From Paramarasmius palmivorus (Eukaryota; Basidiomycota; Agaricomycetes; Agaricales; Marasmiaceae): 64,000 nt of DNA. The notes beneath the pieces were generated by a model, which was not told the origin of the DNA, searched no databases, and saw only the letters and a program-made list of their open reading frames with translations. Position 1 is the first letter of the stretch, and each line of letters opens with the position of its first letter. The position numbers and the translations under genes were made by a program. Location: contig JAYKXP010000030.1 in assembly GCA_037176845.1 (NCBI GenBank), positions 434,001 to 498,000 on the forward strand, read 5' to 3'. Positions 48,274 to 60,277 of the stretch are shown one piece after another.

Positions 48274-49062
48274 ATGTCAGCCATCATTGAATTTTCGGGA
48301 AAGATGGAAGCATTTGGAGCCCAAACACTTGGAAAATGTACGTCTCCTCACTGACTTCACTGACTCCGAGCACTCAACACAGCAATTTTCAGACGCTACG
48401 CCTTGGCATACAAGGGACTCAAATTCCGTACCATCTGGGTTGAGTTTCCTGATATTGAATCTATGTGCAGAAAACTAGGCGTGCTCCCCACAGCTACACG
48501 CCGAGACGGTTCGCCCTGGTACACGCTCCCGGCAATCTACGATCCCTCGACTGGCGTCGCCTTGTCAGAGTCTTTTCTCATCGCTGAATATCTCGACAAG
48601 CAATACCCGGATTCTCCCAGACTCATGCCTGACGGAACTATAGCACTCCATACCGCGTTCAACGAGGCATTCAAAGCGAAACTAGGGGCTGTAGTGCGGT
48701 TTGTACTGCCCAAGCTTCCAGGTATATTGAACCCCGTTAGTGCCGAGTTTATTGAGCGTACACGCGCGGCGGAAATCGGAATGCCTTTGGAAGAGTTTTA
48801 TCCAAGGCCGGAGGCGCGAGAAGGCATATGGAGGAAGGTCGAAGAGGATTACAGCGCTGTTGCAGGGTGGCCTGATGAACAAGATAAATGGTTCATGGCG
48901 GACAACGTTTCTTTTGCCGACCTGATGGTTGCAGGGCGGCTCAAGTTTTTCAAGGTCATATTTGGAGAGGATAGCGATGAGTGGAAAAGCATCGCGTCAT
49001 TAGGCCGAGGACGATTTGGGCGCATGCTTGAAGACCTGGAGAAGTATGAGTGTCGAGACTGA
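48274..49062 (+). pseudogene. Glutathione S-transferase copy 2 with frameshifted first exon
   Basis: The second exon is fully open and close to copy 1 (YKGLKFRTIWVEFPDIESMC, GSPWYTLPAIYDPSTGVALS, KWFMADNVSFADLMVAGRLK, ending LEKYECRD). The first exon keeps ATG (48274) and IIEF but lacks 10 nt relative to copy 1 after GAATT, so WSPNTWK is out of frame; the ATG frame joins the next exon wrongly and stops. The first in-frame ATG in exon 2 is well inside the domain. Hence the product would lack the first beta strand and its glutathione contacts, unless a different start or splice site is used. Promoter and intron (GTACGT...TTTTCAG) are otherwise preserved. Confidence 0.75.
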
Positions 49063-49211
49063 TATATAGTCCTGTGTCCCCAAGCATGTGTAAGAGAGAA
49101 TAAATTCACCAGCTCAACAAATTGTCAAGGACATACAACGCACTGGCGCTTATTTAGGCGCCAAGTGCGAACCAAATTTGTGCTGCAAAACATGGATTAT
49201 CTTCGTCGTGA

Positions 49212-50977
49212 CTATTGACATTCCCAGCTATCAGGGTTACTGCCATCCCCGCTGCCATCGTACGTATTCTTTAACGGATACCGACAGTGCCTCCGAGTGA
49301 AAGCCACACCCAATGCTGGCGTGTCGTTCACGTACTTGTATCCCATAATCGTTTCAGGTGCAATTCCTTCCTCGACCCATCTCACCACCGCCGTCAACAC
49401 ATTACTCCCGGGATCCAAATCCGCCATCGTAGGGCTGGTACCTTGACCGATATCCCAGGCCCCGACACCGCCGCGACAGTGGCCCATGCCACTGATCATA
49501 AAGAGACGGTAGAAGTCATCTAGAGATGATGACGGTAAGCCCATGCTCTTTGAAACACGTTCATAATACGATTCAGTAATCTTCGGAGAAATGAGCCCGT
49601 CGCTCTGACCGTGATATGAGAGGAGTTTGCCGTTCCGCCGTTGAAAGGCTGAGATATCGCCCTTCCAAGTAGCAATATTGAACGGGTCTAAAGCAAGTGC
49701 ATGCTCATAATCTGCGAGGGTGAGAGTGGTTGGATCAAACGAAGCGTTGTAGACGACGTAGCGGAACCAATCCTATGTCATTTTGTGAGCATCCAGCGAC
49801 GAGAGAAGACAGTGTGACTTACAGAAGCATATGCAAATGGCGTGCCCGAGTATAACCTAAGCCCCTCACTTTCACTGCCTAGCTGAGCGCTTGGATATAT
49901 TACATTTCCTTCAGAGCCAAGGAATGGGCTATAGACGGCCCTCACGGTTTCCACTTGTTCCTCTGTCAAACAGTCTGAAGTTTGACCCTCTGAGCAAAGC
50001 AGCTGAGACGGATCATACTCGCAGAGGTTAGGATCTTCGATGATGCCATCTAATACACCGTCGACACCATCGCATTGAGAGATAACATTCTCATGGATGA
50101 GGCTTTGCCACAAATCACTCGAAATGAATGACGGCGAGGAAGAGGAACCCGTTATCCCAAAGAAGTGTCCGCTCCAAGACAGGAGAGCGTTGAAGTTCGC
50201 CGCAGGCGCTCCTGCAACAACACCATCGAAGTCTTCCGGAAAGTCTTGTACGGATTTCAGGCCCTGGCGTCCTCCAGTAGAACATCCGAAATAATAGGAC
50301 TTCTGGTGAGGGAACCCGTAGAACAACTGTGTGATTTCTTTACCGACAACAACATTGGTGTGGATTCTGGATGTAATATAAGTACCGCGGGAATTGAAAG
50401 TATTCGACAGTACGCACGAGCGATAAGCAAAATCTGCTAACACTTCGGGTTTGTCTTCAAACGGTTCTCCAGTGTTTCCATCATGTCCATTGTTCGCTCC
50501 AACTGCTGCAAAGCCCAAGTATGAGGTATAAGCCAGGTCGTTGTATTTGATGCCTTGCAATGTCGTCAGAATACTGTCGCCTCGAAAGCAACAGAAAAAT
50601 CGGTACTTACATCCGCCCAAACCGCCATTCCCAGTACTTAGAAACCTCCCCGTCCAGTTCCTGGGCAGCCAGCTCTCCATATATATTTGAGAGGTTGCCG
50701 AAGTGGTGACGTTCAAGCCTACTCGACAGATATCCGCTGACACCACCTGGTAATTGGACCCGCAAGATGAATGCAGGTTCGGAAAACTGAGATTTGTTCC
50801 TGCGGGTACAGCTTCTGTAACGACCAGACTGGCATTCTGAATCATCGCGACCCGTGAGCCTATGGTTGAACAGGCTGCATTGAAATCGAATGCAGGTGAG
50901 ATTAGACTAGATAGCCCGAGGACAGGGAGCAACATAGGAAAGTCGAGGTGAAATCCGCTGAAAATTTGAGGAGACAT
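49212..50977 (-). CDS. Tannase/feruloyl esterase family protein
   Basis: From the ATG at 50977, or that at 50935 which begins right at the signal-peptide-like MLLPVLGLSSLISPAFDF. N-terminal FNAACSTIGSRVAMIQNASL; then WLPRNWTGRFLSTGNGGLGG. The catalytic Ser is in YYFGCSTGGRQGLKSVQDFP, the Asp in LSYHGQSDGLISP and the His in GMGHCRGGVGAWD. The CS-D-HC arrangement, with a disulfide joining the Cys residues next to Ser and His, defines the family. Introns at about 50555-50611 and 50350-50403 keep the frame open if retained. Secreted members release ferulic acid from plant cell walls or hydrolyse tannins; which applies here is unknown. Ends NPDSWECQ. The several N-x-S/T sites fit secretion. Confidence 0.87.
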
Positions 50978-51728
50978 GTCGGTATTTATACTTGTGAAGT
51001 TTGCGGGGTGTCCCCGTCAATATCGAACTGGGCAAACAGCATAATGTGGGGGAAACAGGGCAGCTGATGGAGGCAAGAAAACGCGTCAATTAGGTCGCGT
51101 GACTCTTCCTCATTATCCAAGATCCCAATTTCAACCATCCTGCCATGGCCACCGCTTGAGAAGGAAAGAACAATTATTTGTTATCTTCTAAGACTATGGT
51201 TTTACTCACCTCTATCACTAAGTGACTACTCTCTTACTGGTGGGCTTTCAAGTTTCCCCATTCCACAAGCTTGAGGCCGTAAGGTTTGGACAGGTTTGGA
51301 CTCGCTCTTCGACTACTCGGGTTTCGTTTGTCCGATGGCGTCGCAATCTAGAGATGCAAGAGATTGGGCAGCAGCGACATGTTGTACATAGGTCATGGGA
51401 CGATAACTTTCCTGCAGCTTTACGACGCGATGTACCAACAACGGCGTCTTATAAGCCCGGTATACAAACCTTTCATCAGAACTTCAAGAAGGAAGGCTGC
51501 AACGGCCCGCAGGACGTCAGGTTCTTGAACCTCGAGCCCAACCCCTCATATCTGCTTTACATACCGTTTGCAATGGAAAGGTCACTACCGTGCAACGTTT
51601 TGATACGTCTACTGTCCTATCGTACACTGGGGACTAAGTACGGCCACGATGGGGCCTAGCTCTGTATATAATATATGATACACAAGAACATATCTCTGAG
51701 AAGCTCATACACAAAACACTAGCATCAC
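50978..51728. other. Intergenic region between esterase and F-box gene
   Basis: About 750 bp. A 145-codon frame on the plus strand (51222-51659) has no domain or splice support and lies between the esterase start and the F-box 3' end; not called. Confidence 0.45.
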
Positions 51729-53588
51729 TCAAAACACAATCCCAAACCGTTCCTTCTTAACATCCCTCCATTTGAGGTGCCGGAACTCGAGTATACCCTT
51801 TGCTTTGCAGCGAGGGAAGAACTTGTCCATCTTTTGAACAACCTCAAGTTCAGAAAGCTCAGGTTCGTCTCCCGACCAACTCCTATCATAGTTTCTATCT
51901 TTCACAACAGTCACAGTTACGACGACCGCCTCTAGCACTGGGAACATCTCGGCGTTGGCCAGAAGAGTATCGGCAGCATACCAAGAGGCTTTCCCCACTC
52001 TGGCATCACCGGGTTCCGAGCGCCAGAGGAGTTCCAAGTCTGTCCAAATTGCAATGTTGAGATGCTTCAGACGCGTTCCCGGCAAGGTCGAGAAGAGTTT
52101 GTTAGGAGGGACGATGAATGTAGGGCATTTGCGCGCAATATCGTAGAAGAACATGCATTCAAAAGTCGCCTCCTCAATTCCAGTGGCCTTTGTCAAGATC
52201 TTTTGTTCAGTAAGAGTTCCTATACATGGATGTGAGAACCGCTTTTGTTAGTAGGCAGAAAAAAGGCAACTTACGAAGAAGCTTCCGACAATCACACCTT
52301 CCCTCCGTCAAATCATCAGGAGCTGGGTTCGATACAAAGCTGCGTCCCGCGAAGCCCGTGTAGCACTTCAACTCCTTCAACCCACTGCCAAGCATCCCGA
52401 GATACCGTTCGAATGCAGGAAGATCATGCGTCTCCATGAATTCAAGACGAATGTCAAGAATGCGAACGGAATCGACCTTTTGCAAGTACATCCACTCCCA
52501 CAGAATGCGCAATGGGAAGGAGATGTACAACCATTTGCCTGAAACGATGAGCTCGCGTAGATTTCGCGGAGCAGGTCCAAGATTCTCTGCTATGTGACGG
52601 ACTTGAGTGTCGTCAGGACCAGGCGGCAGACCACGCTCGCAGTTGCACTCGGACTCCTTTTTCTTGTTAGGCGGTTCCAAGTCGTCTTCTTCAGCCGATG
52701 CGGATGTCTCCTCTTCCGTCCCATCGCCCTCGTCCTCGCTATCAACTATGATCAAGTCTTCATCGCTGCTCACTATCTCTTGCTCATTGGCCACCGTCGC
52801 ATTCGCTGTCTGGCGAGACTGGAACTTTGCTTTGAGCGTAGCTAGGAACTCGGAAAGCATCGACTGATGTTCGAAGTCCGAGCCACCAGTTCCAGGAATC
52901 AGGAATTGGATAGGCGGTCCCGTAGTAGTCCTTGTGCAAGAATATACGTGTTCTGAAGCGTCTGTAAAGGGATCGAAGACCAGCCTCTGGGTAGATGGAA
53001 ACGCTGGAATGATACTGAGAAACTCGGTGCTATGTTCAACGGAGTTGGTGATGCCAAAGTGGGAAAGAGTGAGGTTTGTAATCTGTGCATTGAATCCGAA
53101 TGCAGTGGGCTGTTGGATAAACACCTTCCACGCATTGGATCCCCGTGTATACCTGTCAACTCTCTCCAAAGTGAGAGTAGATACTGAGGTCCATTTGTCC
53201 AAGTGACGAAAGACCGGTTCGAGCCACTCAATAGTGGCCGGCTTAGGGTCACGAACCTTCTTCACCCATTTCAGGGCTGAAATTCCGTGAAGAGTCAAGT
53301 TTTGAATGGAGCTGTGGATTGTGCATTCCGGGGAATCGAGGATCGAGATGACGGTATCGTATTCGACGGCAGATTTAGATGATGGCGCATCGATGCAAAG
53401 GTTTTGAAACAGATAATGACGGCTGCGAGGCACCCATTTGGACGCCACCAAACTACAGTTTTTCAACGAGACTCGGTCATCATGGAGGTGGTCAACGACA
53501 TGTTCAATCAGCTCTTGTGACCAATCCTAGTGGTAACACTTCAGAAAGGCCGATGGAGCAAAAGAAAGTAGCATACCTGGACGCTCAT
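51729..53588 (-). CDS. F-box protein with acidic insertion
   Basis: A tiny first exon MSVQ (ATG at 53588, donor GTATGC) joins DWSQELIEHVVDHLHDDRVS and LKNCSLVASKWVPRSRHYLF, a clear F-box. The main exon continues with LHGISALKWVKKV and ITNLTLSHFGITNSVEHSTE. A Glu/Asp-rich insertion follows (DEDLIIVDSEDEGDGTEEET), then NLRELIVSGKWLYISFPLRI and LKELKCYTGFAGRSF. The last exon (after an intron near 52220-52275) reads TKATGIEEATFECMFFYDIA and ends KKERFGIVF. Expected to be an SCF adaptor with LRR-like repeats. Unlike the genes at 0-10 kb it has no N-terminal coiled coil, so it belongs to the other agaricomycete F-box subtype. Confidence 0.8.
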
Positions 53589-54030
53589 GGCTTTATGCTG
53601 GTATCAAGCGAGGCAATGTTGAGGGACGACCTGAGCCACATGTCAGTTAGCTCAGGTTGGGTACGGGGACAAACTATCCTTACCGGGACAAAGGGTGTGA
53701 CAGCCGTATAGTCGTGCGGAGCAGGAGTAACGCCAGCAAGGTATGTACAGTAGTCAGTGGTAGAGAAGCGAGAGGAAATGAACTCGCAACATTTTATAAA
53801 CCACATATTAGATCTTGATCCTTCTCCAGCGTCTATAGCCTGACTCGAACACCGTTCGGCTCCCGAGTTTAAAAGCTTAATTGAATCTTTGCACGGGCAA
53901 GTACTAGTACACATGAGAAACACATCACCATCATTCAAACTGCCTTCAGTACTCCCTGAGTCGCCTCCATGCACACCAAACACTTTCTGTATCGCGCTAC
54001 ACCCTTCAGTACTCTGCAAACATTGTAAGT
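53589..54030. other. Intergenic region
   Basis: About 440 bp between two minus-strand genes. The 144-codon minus-strand frame across it has no motif. The phrase CTTCAGTACTC occurs twice (about 53942 and 54004). Confidence 0.4.
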
Positions 54031-56173
54031 TTAAGTGTTCATTAGCTTGAAATGGCAGTCACCATAGCAATGATCGAGCTTCTGCCTTTTCTCCAAGTGT
54101 CCATCATCGTCCAGATCTCCTTGTTGGCGCTTGTTACCCGGTGGCGAGAAAGTGAGATAACAGCCATTAGCAGTATCGATTTGACGATCCAATACGCGGA
54201 GAAGTTCTTGAAGTCGGTCTCTGAGCGGCGCAACGATGGTGATATAATCAGGCTCAAGCTCTGGGCTAGTATCGGTCAGGACGTCTTGTAACCTCGTAAG
54301 TCTAGGTATCGAAACCTCGACTTCGTGTAGGAGACGAGAACGGTGCTGTTGTTCTATGGTTCCCTGTCCCGCAGTGTCCAGTTCGGGTTGAAGATACGTG
54401 CCCATCTGTTCCACTAGCTCCATCAAAATGGTTTGAGGGTCCATATTTACAGCATCTTGTATACTTCCTACAGAGGTAGACTTTGAATCGTTGACCTCCG
54501 GTAAAAGGGGGTCACGGAGATCAGCTTTAACTTCGAGTTTAATAGGAGGGGTTGCTGATGCATTATTGAGAAGATCGCAACCCCCTCTTCAGGGCTGGAG
54601 CCAACGTATCGTCATCTTGAGCCTGTTCATGCGACAGTGCATGGGGCATTTTTGCAGGATCACCATGCTCTGCAAAATAAAGATCGTTAGATCTGGAGTG
54701 GCGGTACATTGAATTGACATACGTGGGTTGAAAAAGTCGGCTTCGGGTAAGGACAATGGCAACAAAGGAAGAGATTCTTCGAGGAATTGCTGCAAGGCAT
54801 GGACGGTTGTGGTCTTCCCTCGTGCCATCGCAAATAGCTGGCGCCAGAGCATAACCTCGACTCGGCGCAAGATTGGCGGCCGAATGGTTCCGAAGTGGAA
54901 CCATGCCTTCAAGAACGAAGGTGAGCCGAGGGAAATTACACGAAAACTAAATACGCACCCTGAGCATTTGTGGTCTCGCTATATTGTTTGACATTGGAGC
55001 GATGTCACAGAGTAAAATCAGCGGAGACACTGCCAACGCAAGATAGAGAGGCTGCCGAAGTCTTGTAATCTGGGGTAGGATTGGAGTAATTTCGCATGGA
55101 ACCCCTTCTTTCTCAGCAGCACTGACGGAAGACAATTAGCGAATTCACAAAGAATCATGGAAGGTTACCTTTGTAGTTCAGCAACGAGGTCTTTCGATAA
55201 GGCGGGAAGATCATAATGTCCCTGAAATAAGGCAGAGTTAGTATAGATGCTAGTTGAAAGACTAGGATAACACTAACTCGCATCATGTAGTTAATGCAGA
55301 AAGCTGCCATGTCCATATTGAAACAACACTTTGCAGTGAGCGCGTGCTGTTTGTGCTTAGCAGCAATCGTCTCTAGTTGACGAAGAGCAGTCACGAGCAA
55401 CTGCCGAGACGAGGTACTTGCTTCGTTGGTGGCTTCCGATGACGAATCCCAAGTCAGACTCGCAGATTGCTGGGTCACGTTCGCGTGCACGTCGGTCAAC
55501 ACTTGTGGCCATCCTCCTTTGGCACAAAGTGATGGAATACCCTTCTGAGATAACACATGAATCACTGATCTGGGCGACGAAGAGGGGGAAGTCACGCACC
55601 AGTGTGTTCCCTTTGGGAAAGGCAGACCTCGGGATCTCACTAGGCAATCGTATACTACCCAAAACACACATTTCCTGAGTAGAAGTATCCAAACTATACA
55701 CCATTGAAGCCACATCCAGTAAACGCAATCCAAATAATGTCGGTATGACTGGTCCAGCCGACTTATGGTTTCGGAGCAGAACTCCTCGGTTTTCCATGAT
55801 ACGCTGGTATGTAGGATTCGTGTAATAAGCCTTTTGGAACTCCCGAAGTAGCGAGGAAGCCATTGCCTAAGAGAAAATTAAGATCAAGGTAACCAACGAG
55901 TCGATCCTGACTTACGTGCAAATCATTAGGAATCATCGAAAAACGATCCCTCGCCTGTGTCGCAATCCTGGTATACCAAGGCATTTCGGTAAACAGAGCC
56001 AATTGTGAAGGGTCAACATTGGGCATCAAGGGAGTCTCTACAGACTCAGCGCGAGTAGGAACGGGAGCTTGAAAAAACGAGTCGTCATCGGCGCTCATCA
56101 AGGCCTTCACGACCGCATCCGAAAAATGTGCAGACGACTTTATTGGAGACAGACTGTCTGCAGGAGTCGGCAT
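54031..56173 (-). CDS. Unrecognised multi-exon protein with helical, basic C-terminus
   Basis: ATG at 56173 gives MPTPADSLSPIKSSAHFSDA, then VKALMSADDDSFFQAPVPTR and QLALFTEMPWYTRIATQARD. Exon 2 begins MASSLLREFQKAYYTNPTYQ. Later exons include LTWDSSSEATNEASTSSRQL, LVTALRQLETIAAKHKQHAL, CCFNMDMAAFCINYMM, QPLYLALAVSPLILLC, AWFHFGTIRPPILRRVEVML and LEESLPLLPLSLPEADFFNP. The last exon is helical (LLHEVEVSIPRLTRLQDVLT, LRDRLQELLRVLDRQIDTAN) with a possible nuclear signal (KRQQ..LEKRQKLD), ending FKLMNT. No domain recognised; the many helices may mediate assembly. Exon borders in 54500-55400 are approximate. Confidence 0.6.
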
Positions 56174-57059
56174 AATGGATGTGAGGGAAGGAACGAGAAA
56201 AATAAAGTGGACTGGCGCTGGCTTTTGAACCGGCGTTAAAGTATTTGCATACGAATGCAGATCACCTTGATTCTAAAGGGCCAACAACGCCACCACAAGC
56301 CTAACAGGCTCCACAAGTCTACGATGACGGAAAAGTGATTCTCGGCATTCTCCCTAAAGAATCGAGCCATAGTTCGACGAGTACCACCCGATTTTGGTAG
56401 TGAATAACCTGGTACGGTCCAATGAAACCCATTGCATAGTGGACAGGGCGGCATACTCCATAGGAGGCAAGGTAGGTGCCTCCAAGAAAATCGGTAAAAC
56501 TCCGACCTCTTCGCCACTACAGAAATCCCCACCAAAACGGTCGCGCCACTTAGATGTCTGCGAAATCGCGTTCAACGTGCTGAATGAAATGGCAGGACGG
56601 CCTGCAAGGAAAGATCGAAATTGCCCAGAGAAAATGGAAGTGGCTGGTTTTTCCTACGTTGAACTAGCTTTGCAGAATCTCTTCGGCTCTAAAGTAAAAA
56701 TTGAACAGTCGTCAGATTTATGGGGTGCACAATACATACCTTATATATTTGCAATTTTCCAACGTATGCATCTCTTGCCTCGATCGCTATAGCGGAACGC
56801 CGAAGATGCATCCCAAGCACCAGAACCCGATCCTTAGGGATGGAAATCTTGCAGTAGCGGCGACCACAGCGTCCAGTTTATATTTATAGAGTGGCGCCGT
56901 GTCTCAGATCTCAGAGTTTACTTGATAACATTGATAACATTGATAACATTGATAAACCTGCTGTGGACCGACCTCGATCAGTGCAGGGTTCCGTCAACGG
57001 CCTCAATAAGGGAGAAGGGTTTGGTGCGCATGTGCGGGTAGGCCACGACCGAACAGGCA
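56174..57059. other. Poorly resolved interval with possible exons on the minus strand
   Basis: Short minus-strand pieces look protein-like: LGMHLRRSAIAIEARDAYVG (about 56760-56820), and KWRDRFGGDFCSGEEVGVLP with LPPMEYAALSTMQWVSLDRT (56354-56560), joined by weak introns. I cannot build a continuous frame and recognise no domain. They may be 3' exons of the gene starting at 57434 or a decayed gene. Confidence 0.3.
56921..56955. repeat. GATAACATT nonamer tandem repeat
   Basis: Nearly four copies of GATAACATT in a row, read directly. Confidence 0.85.
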
Positions 57060-57434
57060 TTAGGCTCGCCCATTCCTCTGTAGTTCCCGAGTTTCACCAT
57101 TTCGACACGAGTTCAAGGTAACTCGTGCTCCTGCTACTCTCTCCCATGCGACTCCGTGGATGGCGCCAAGATGGAAAAAAGGCCTCAACGCTAACGGCTT
57201 GACTGAATTGGCGTCCAAAAAAAACGATCGAAAAACTAACGGCATTTTTTGCTGTTGAGGCGATATGCTGAACTTCAATAGGCAACCGGACTCACCGAGG
57301 AATGGAAGCTCTGTAGCAAAAATAGGGTGTCCTTCTGCATCCGCGTTCCTCGCTGCATCGTTGACAGTCAAAAGAGTTGAAATATCGAGATCCTGGCGAA
57401 GATTTGAGCCGCGTTTCCGATTTCGGTTGGCCAT
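57060..57434 (-). CDS. Hypothetical protein, possibly only the first exon
   Basis: ATG at 57434 reads MANRNRKRGSNLRQDLDIST, LLTVNDAARNADAEGHPIFA, TELPFLG, then reaches a GTGAGT donor at about 57297. Unspliced, the frame continues to a stop at 57060. The donor is strong, so a spliced gene running on toward 56.3 kb is more likely than the unspliced reading, but no clear second exon was found. Function unknown. Confidence 0.35.
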   Translation of the reverse strand: MANRNRKRGSNLRQDLDISTLLTVNDAARNADAEGHPIFATELPFLGESGCLLKFSISPQQQKMPLVFRSFFLDANSVKPLALRPFFHLGAIHGVAWERVAGARVTLNSCRNGETRELQRNGRA

Positions 57435-57798
57435 GCCTGATGACCTCACTCTGCGCTCTGAGAGTTTAGCCCTTGTTCCATCCTAGACGAAAAAAGACGC
57501 GTGAATCGTGTGTGGAATGGTGTTTGGGGGCATTGAGTGGGATGTGCAGAGCGAGTGCAGAGTCAAGTTCGGAAAGGAAATTTTCCTGAGCGCCTGAGAA
57601 ACCCTAACCCCAAAGAACTGGTCTAGACTCTGGGCCCTCAAGGCCTCAACTAATACTATAGAGTGATTTTTACTGAGAAACGTCCTTGAGTAGCGTACCA
57701 TTATCTACATGCGATAGATATAAACGAGCGGCCAGGTGTTTAAAGAATGTACTCGATTAGTATAGTCCTTCATAGATCTCTCCCCCAAAAATAGTCAA
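57435..57798. other. Intergenic region
   Basis: About 360 bp between the hypothetical gene and the peroxidase 3' end; nothing recognised. Confidence 0.4.
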
Positions 57799-59603
57799 CT
57801 ACGTGCTCAAGTCCTGAGCATCAATAAACGTCTGCTTCCATGTCTTTCCGCACCTCTCTCCCATGATATCAATATGTGTCAAACTAGCATTCCCGTATTC
57901 CACGACACCGCTGTAAAACCTATACCCTGCCTTTGGTGGGTACGTGCTATCATCTGGTTGTAACGTCGTGGTCTTGATTTTTGGTAAATGCGTTTCAGGA
58001 CCATTGCCATTCCCTGGCTCGTACGTTACCGCGGTGATATTTGATGTCATATTTGAGCCACGGGCCTGGAAAATACATTGAGCCTTCGAAGAGTAAAAGT
58101 GAAGAAAAAAACACTTGCAGCAACGACAACATGATACGTCAAAGTAGGCGCTGGGCCTCCAACACCGCCTCCTCTCCTGTTCAGAGGGATCTCTCTTCTC
58201 CTACTACTTCCACCGAACGACAGTGAACTCCTTGATGGATCAAACAAAACCACATCCTGGTCAACTTCATATCCATCGCCACCTTTTCCACTAACACCAT
58301 CGTCACCACCATTCGCAACCCTCGTAACGTTCTTCCCATCTCCATTCTCATCAACCTCAAACCAAAATTTTGATATCGACGCTCTCGGGTCAAGCATCAC
58401 CGAAAACGTGTATATCACCATATTGCCCTTTCCAAGTTTACTTGCGAGCGCAGTAGACGTCGTCGGGCGTGCACGCGTGAAAGTCTTTTTGCACGGTGAG
58501 TTCTGGGAACATGGTACAACGGATTCGGCTGTCCGTGAGTTTCTGCGGTCGGTCCAGAAGAGGGTAACGTTTCGGGTGTTACTCTGCGTGAGCATTCGGA
58601 GTCCTACAGAGAAGGTTAAGGTGCTGTCGTTGTCTTTGGAAGGATATACACGAGGGTTGAGGATCTTGTATTCGATGGGTGTTATGGGGTCGGAAAGGGT
58701 GACGGTGGAAGGAACGCTGTTGAGCATTTTTTCGTATAGGGTAACGCAGGTTGAGGCGAAAGTGTCGACCGAGGAAAGGGCTTGCATGGTAACATTGCCA
58801 TCAGCGCTGAAGATGCGCAAATCAGAATTGGTTGTGCTGTTGGGGCCGACGACGAGAGGGTTCTCTGTGTTGCCCGCTAGGTAATCCGTTATGCTATAGT
58901 TCGTATTAGCCATTGTGCAAGAGAATAAAGACCACAGAGGAACGTACACCCTGTTGTCAAAGTTTGTCTTGGTTTCGCTGAAATCTTGGAACTCCACACT
59001 CTGATCCTGTACAATATCCGGGAAATCCGCTCTCGTTACGCCTCCCAACGAATGCCCGCATGCAACTAAACCAATCATCTCTTCCCTACTGAAACCTTGT
59101 CTCTTGAAATTGGCTTCGTGCGCCTCCAGACTTTCCTGCGGCTCAGGCACGGTCTCTGGTCCGCCTTGAGTCGCATCTATTCTTCCAGCACGGAAAGGTA
59201 TGACCGGTCCTCCACACGATGCTACTGCAAGAACCGTACCCATCGCAATCGTATCTGCTAACGACGTAGCGGGCGAAGTGAAGAACACTAGATCCGTTAC
59301 AGAGTGCGACATCGCTACACCCTTATTCTGTTCTCTGTCCAACTCGTAGACGATACTAGCATCGAGACCGCCTTCTTTCTTGTCAGCATCGTACGTCGCC
59401 ATATCATGGTAAGCCAGACGAATCCATTGGGCTGAAACCGTTGTGTGGTCTCGTTGAGCGCAGGATTTCACGATGTCAGGTAGGAAAGAGTCGTGGTAAA
59501 GGACTTTGTCGGAGAATTCGTATGTTGGATTTGGATAGGTGTACACTGCAGAGGTGTAGGTGGGTATTAGGGTGAGGAGGAGAGTAGGGTATAATAGTAT
59601 CAT
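57799..59603 (-). CDS. Secreted heme peroxidase of the plant/fungal/bacterial superfamily, with long C-terminal extension
   Basis: The start at 59603 gives a signal peptide (LLYPTLLLTLIPTYTSAVYT). The distal heme site is QWIRLAYHDMATYDADKKEG (Arg and His); GGPVIPFRAGRIDATQGGPE follows; the proximal site is EEMIGLVACGHSLGGVTRAD. NFDNRVITDYLAGNTENPLV spans an intron (about 58897-58950). The last 300 residues (LFWTDRRNSRTAES, KFWFEVDENGDGKN) are outside the peroxidase core. The final intron (about 58076-58124) uses a GC donor, GCAAGT, joining HVVVA to ARGSNMTSNITAVT. About 565 aa, near twice a cytochrome-c peroxidase. Typical ligninolytic class II Mn or Trp sites are not evident, so a hybrid or class-I-like secreted peroxidase is preferred. 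Substrate unknown. Confidence 0.82.
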
Positions 59604-60277
59604 GGGTGTAGGAAAGTAAAAAAATGTGCGGACACGAAGGCCCGTGCTTGTTACTAAAAATGTCGTTCTCGGACGCCGACAGCCAAGATCGAGGCTATTC
59701 TGGGCAATCTCTTGAACTCTCTTTTCATGCTTGTCTCTATCATGCCGAAGGTCAAGGGGAATAGAAGGAAAAGTTGATGCTTGCTGTTTCCTGGTATGTT
59801 CCTGTTGTACTAGTCGTGGTAAGAAAGAGAATTGCGTTTATTCTGGGATTTCAGGCCAACGAAAGCTGGAACGTTAACCAGTATCTCATCACACTACAAT
59901 TTTCATTTCCCGTTACTGTATAGGTGGGAAGAATCGCCTTGGCTACCTTGATGATGAGGGAACTGCTAGGGATCATGAGTCAGAGAAGAGGACAGTGGTA
60001 ACAGTCTCTCCGGAAGAATCTCTCGATACTGGATAGTATCGAGAAGGAAATATGGATGCAAGAGTCTACTTCTCAGTACCATTCTGTTCAGGCCAAAGTA
60101 TGTCCTATAACGCTGGTTATCTGTTACTCACATGCCTAGAAGACAGTCAACTCTCGTTCTCGCATCTCTGTTGACTCATGTCGAACAGGATACAACATAT
60201 CTCTTCCTCATTCGGACTGGATACATGTGTCACACTGCAGATCCTAACTCACCAACAGAAGTCGAATATAAAACGAC
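59604..60277. other. Divergent promoter region, peroxidase and NACHT gene 2
   Basis: About 670 bp. No gene, repeat or transposon recognised. Confidence 0.45.

Noticed and set aside
51222..51659. 145-codon plus-strand frame in an intergenic region
   Set aside because: No recognisable motif or coherent gene context. It could be chance.
56891..57121. Frame with DNIDNIDNIDNID repeat
   Set aside because: Produced by the GATAACATT nonamer; short and without context.
58408..58884. 158-codon plus-strand frame
   Set aside because: Antisense to the well-supported peroxidase exon.
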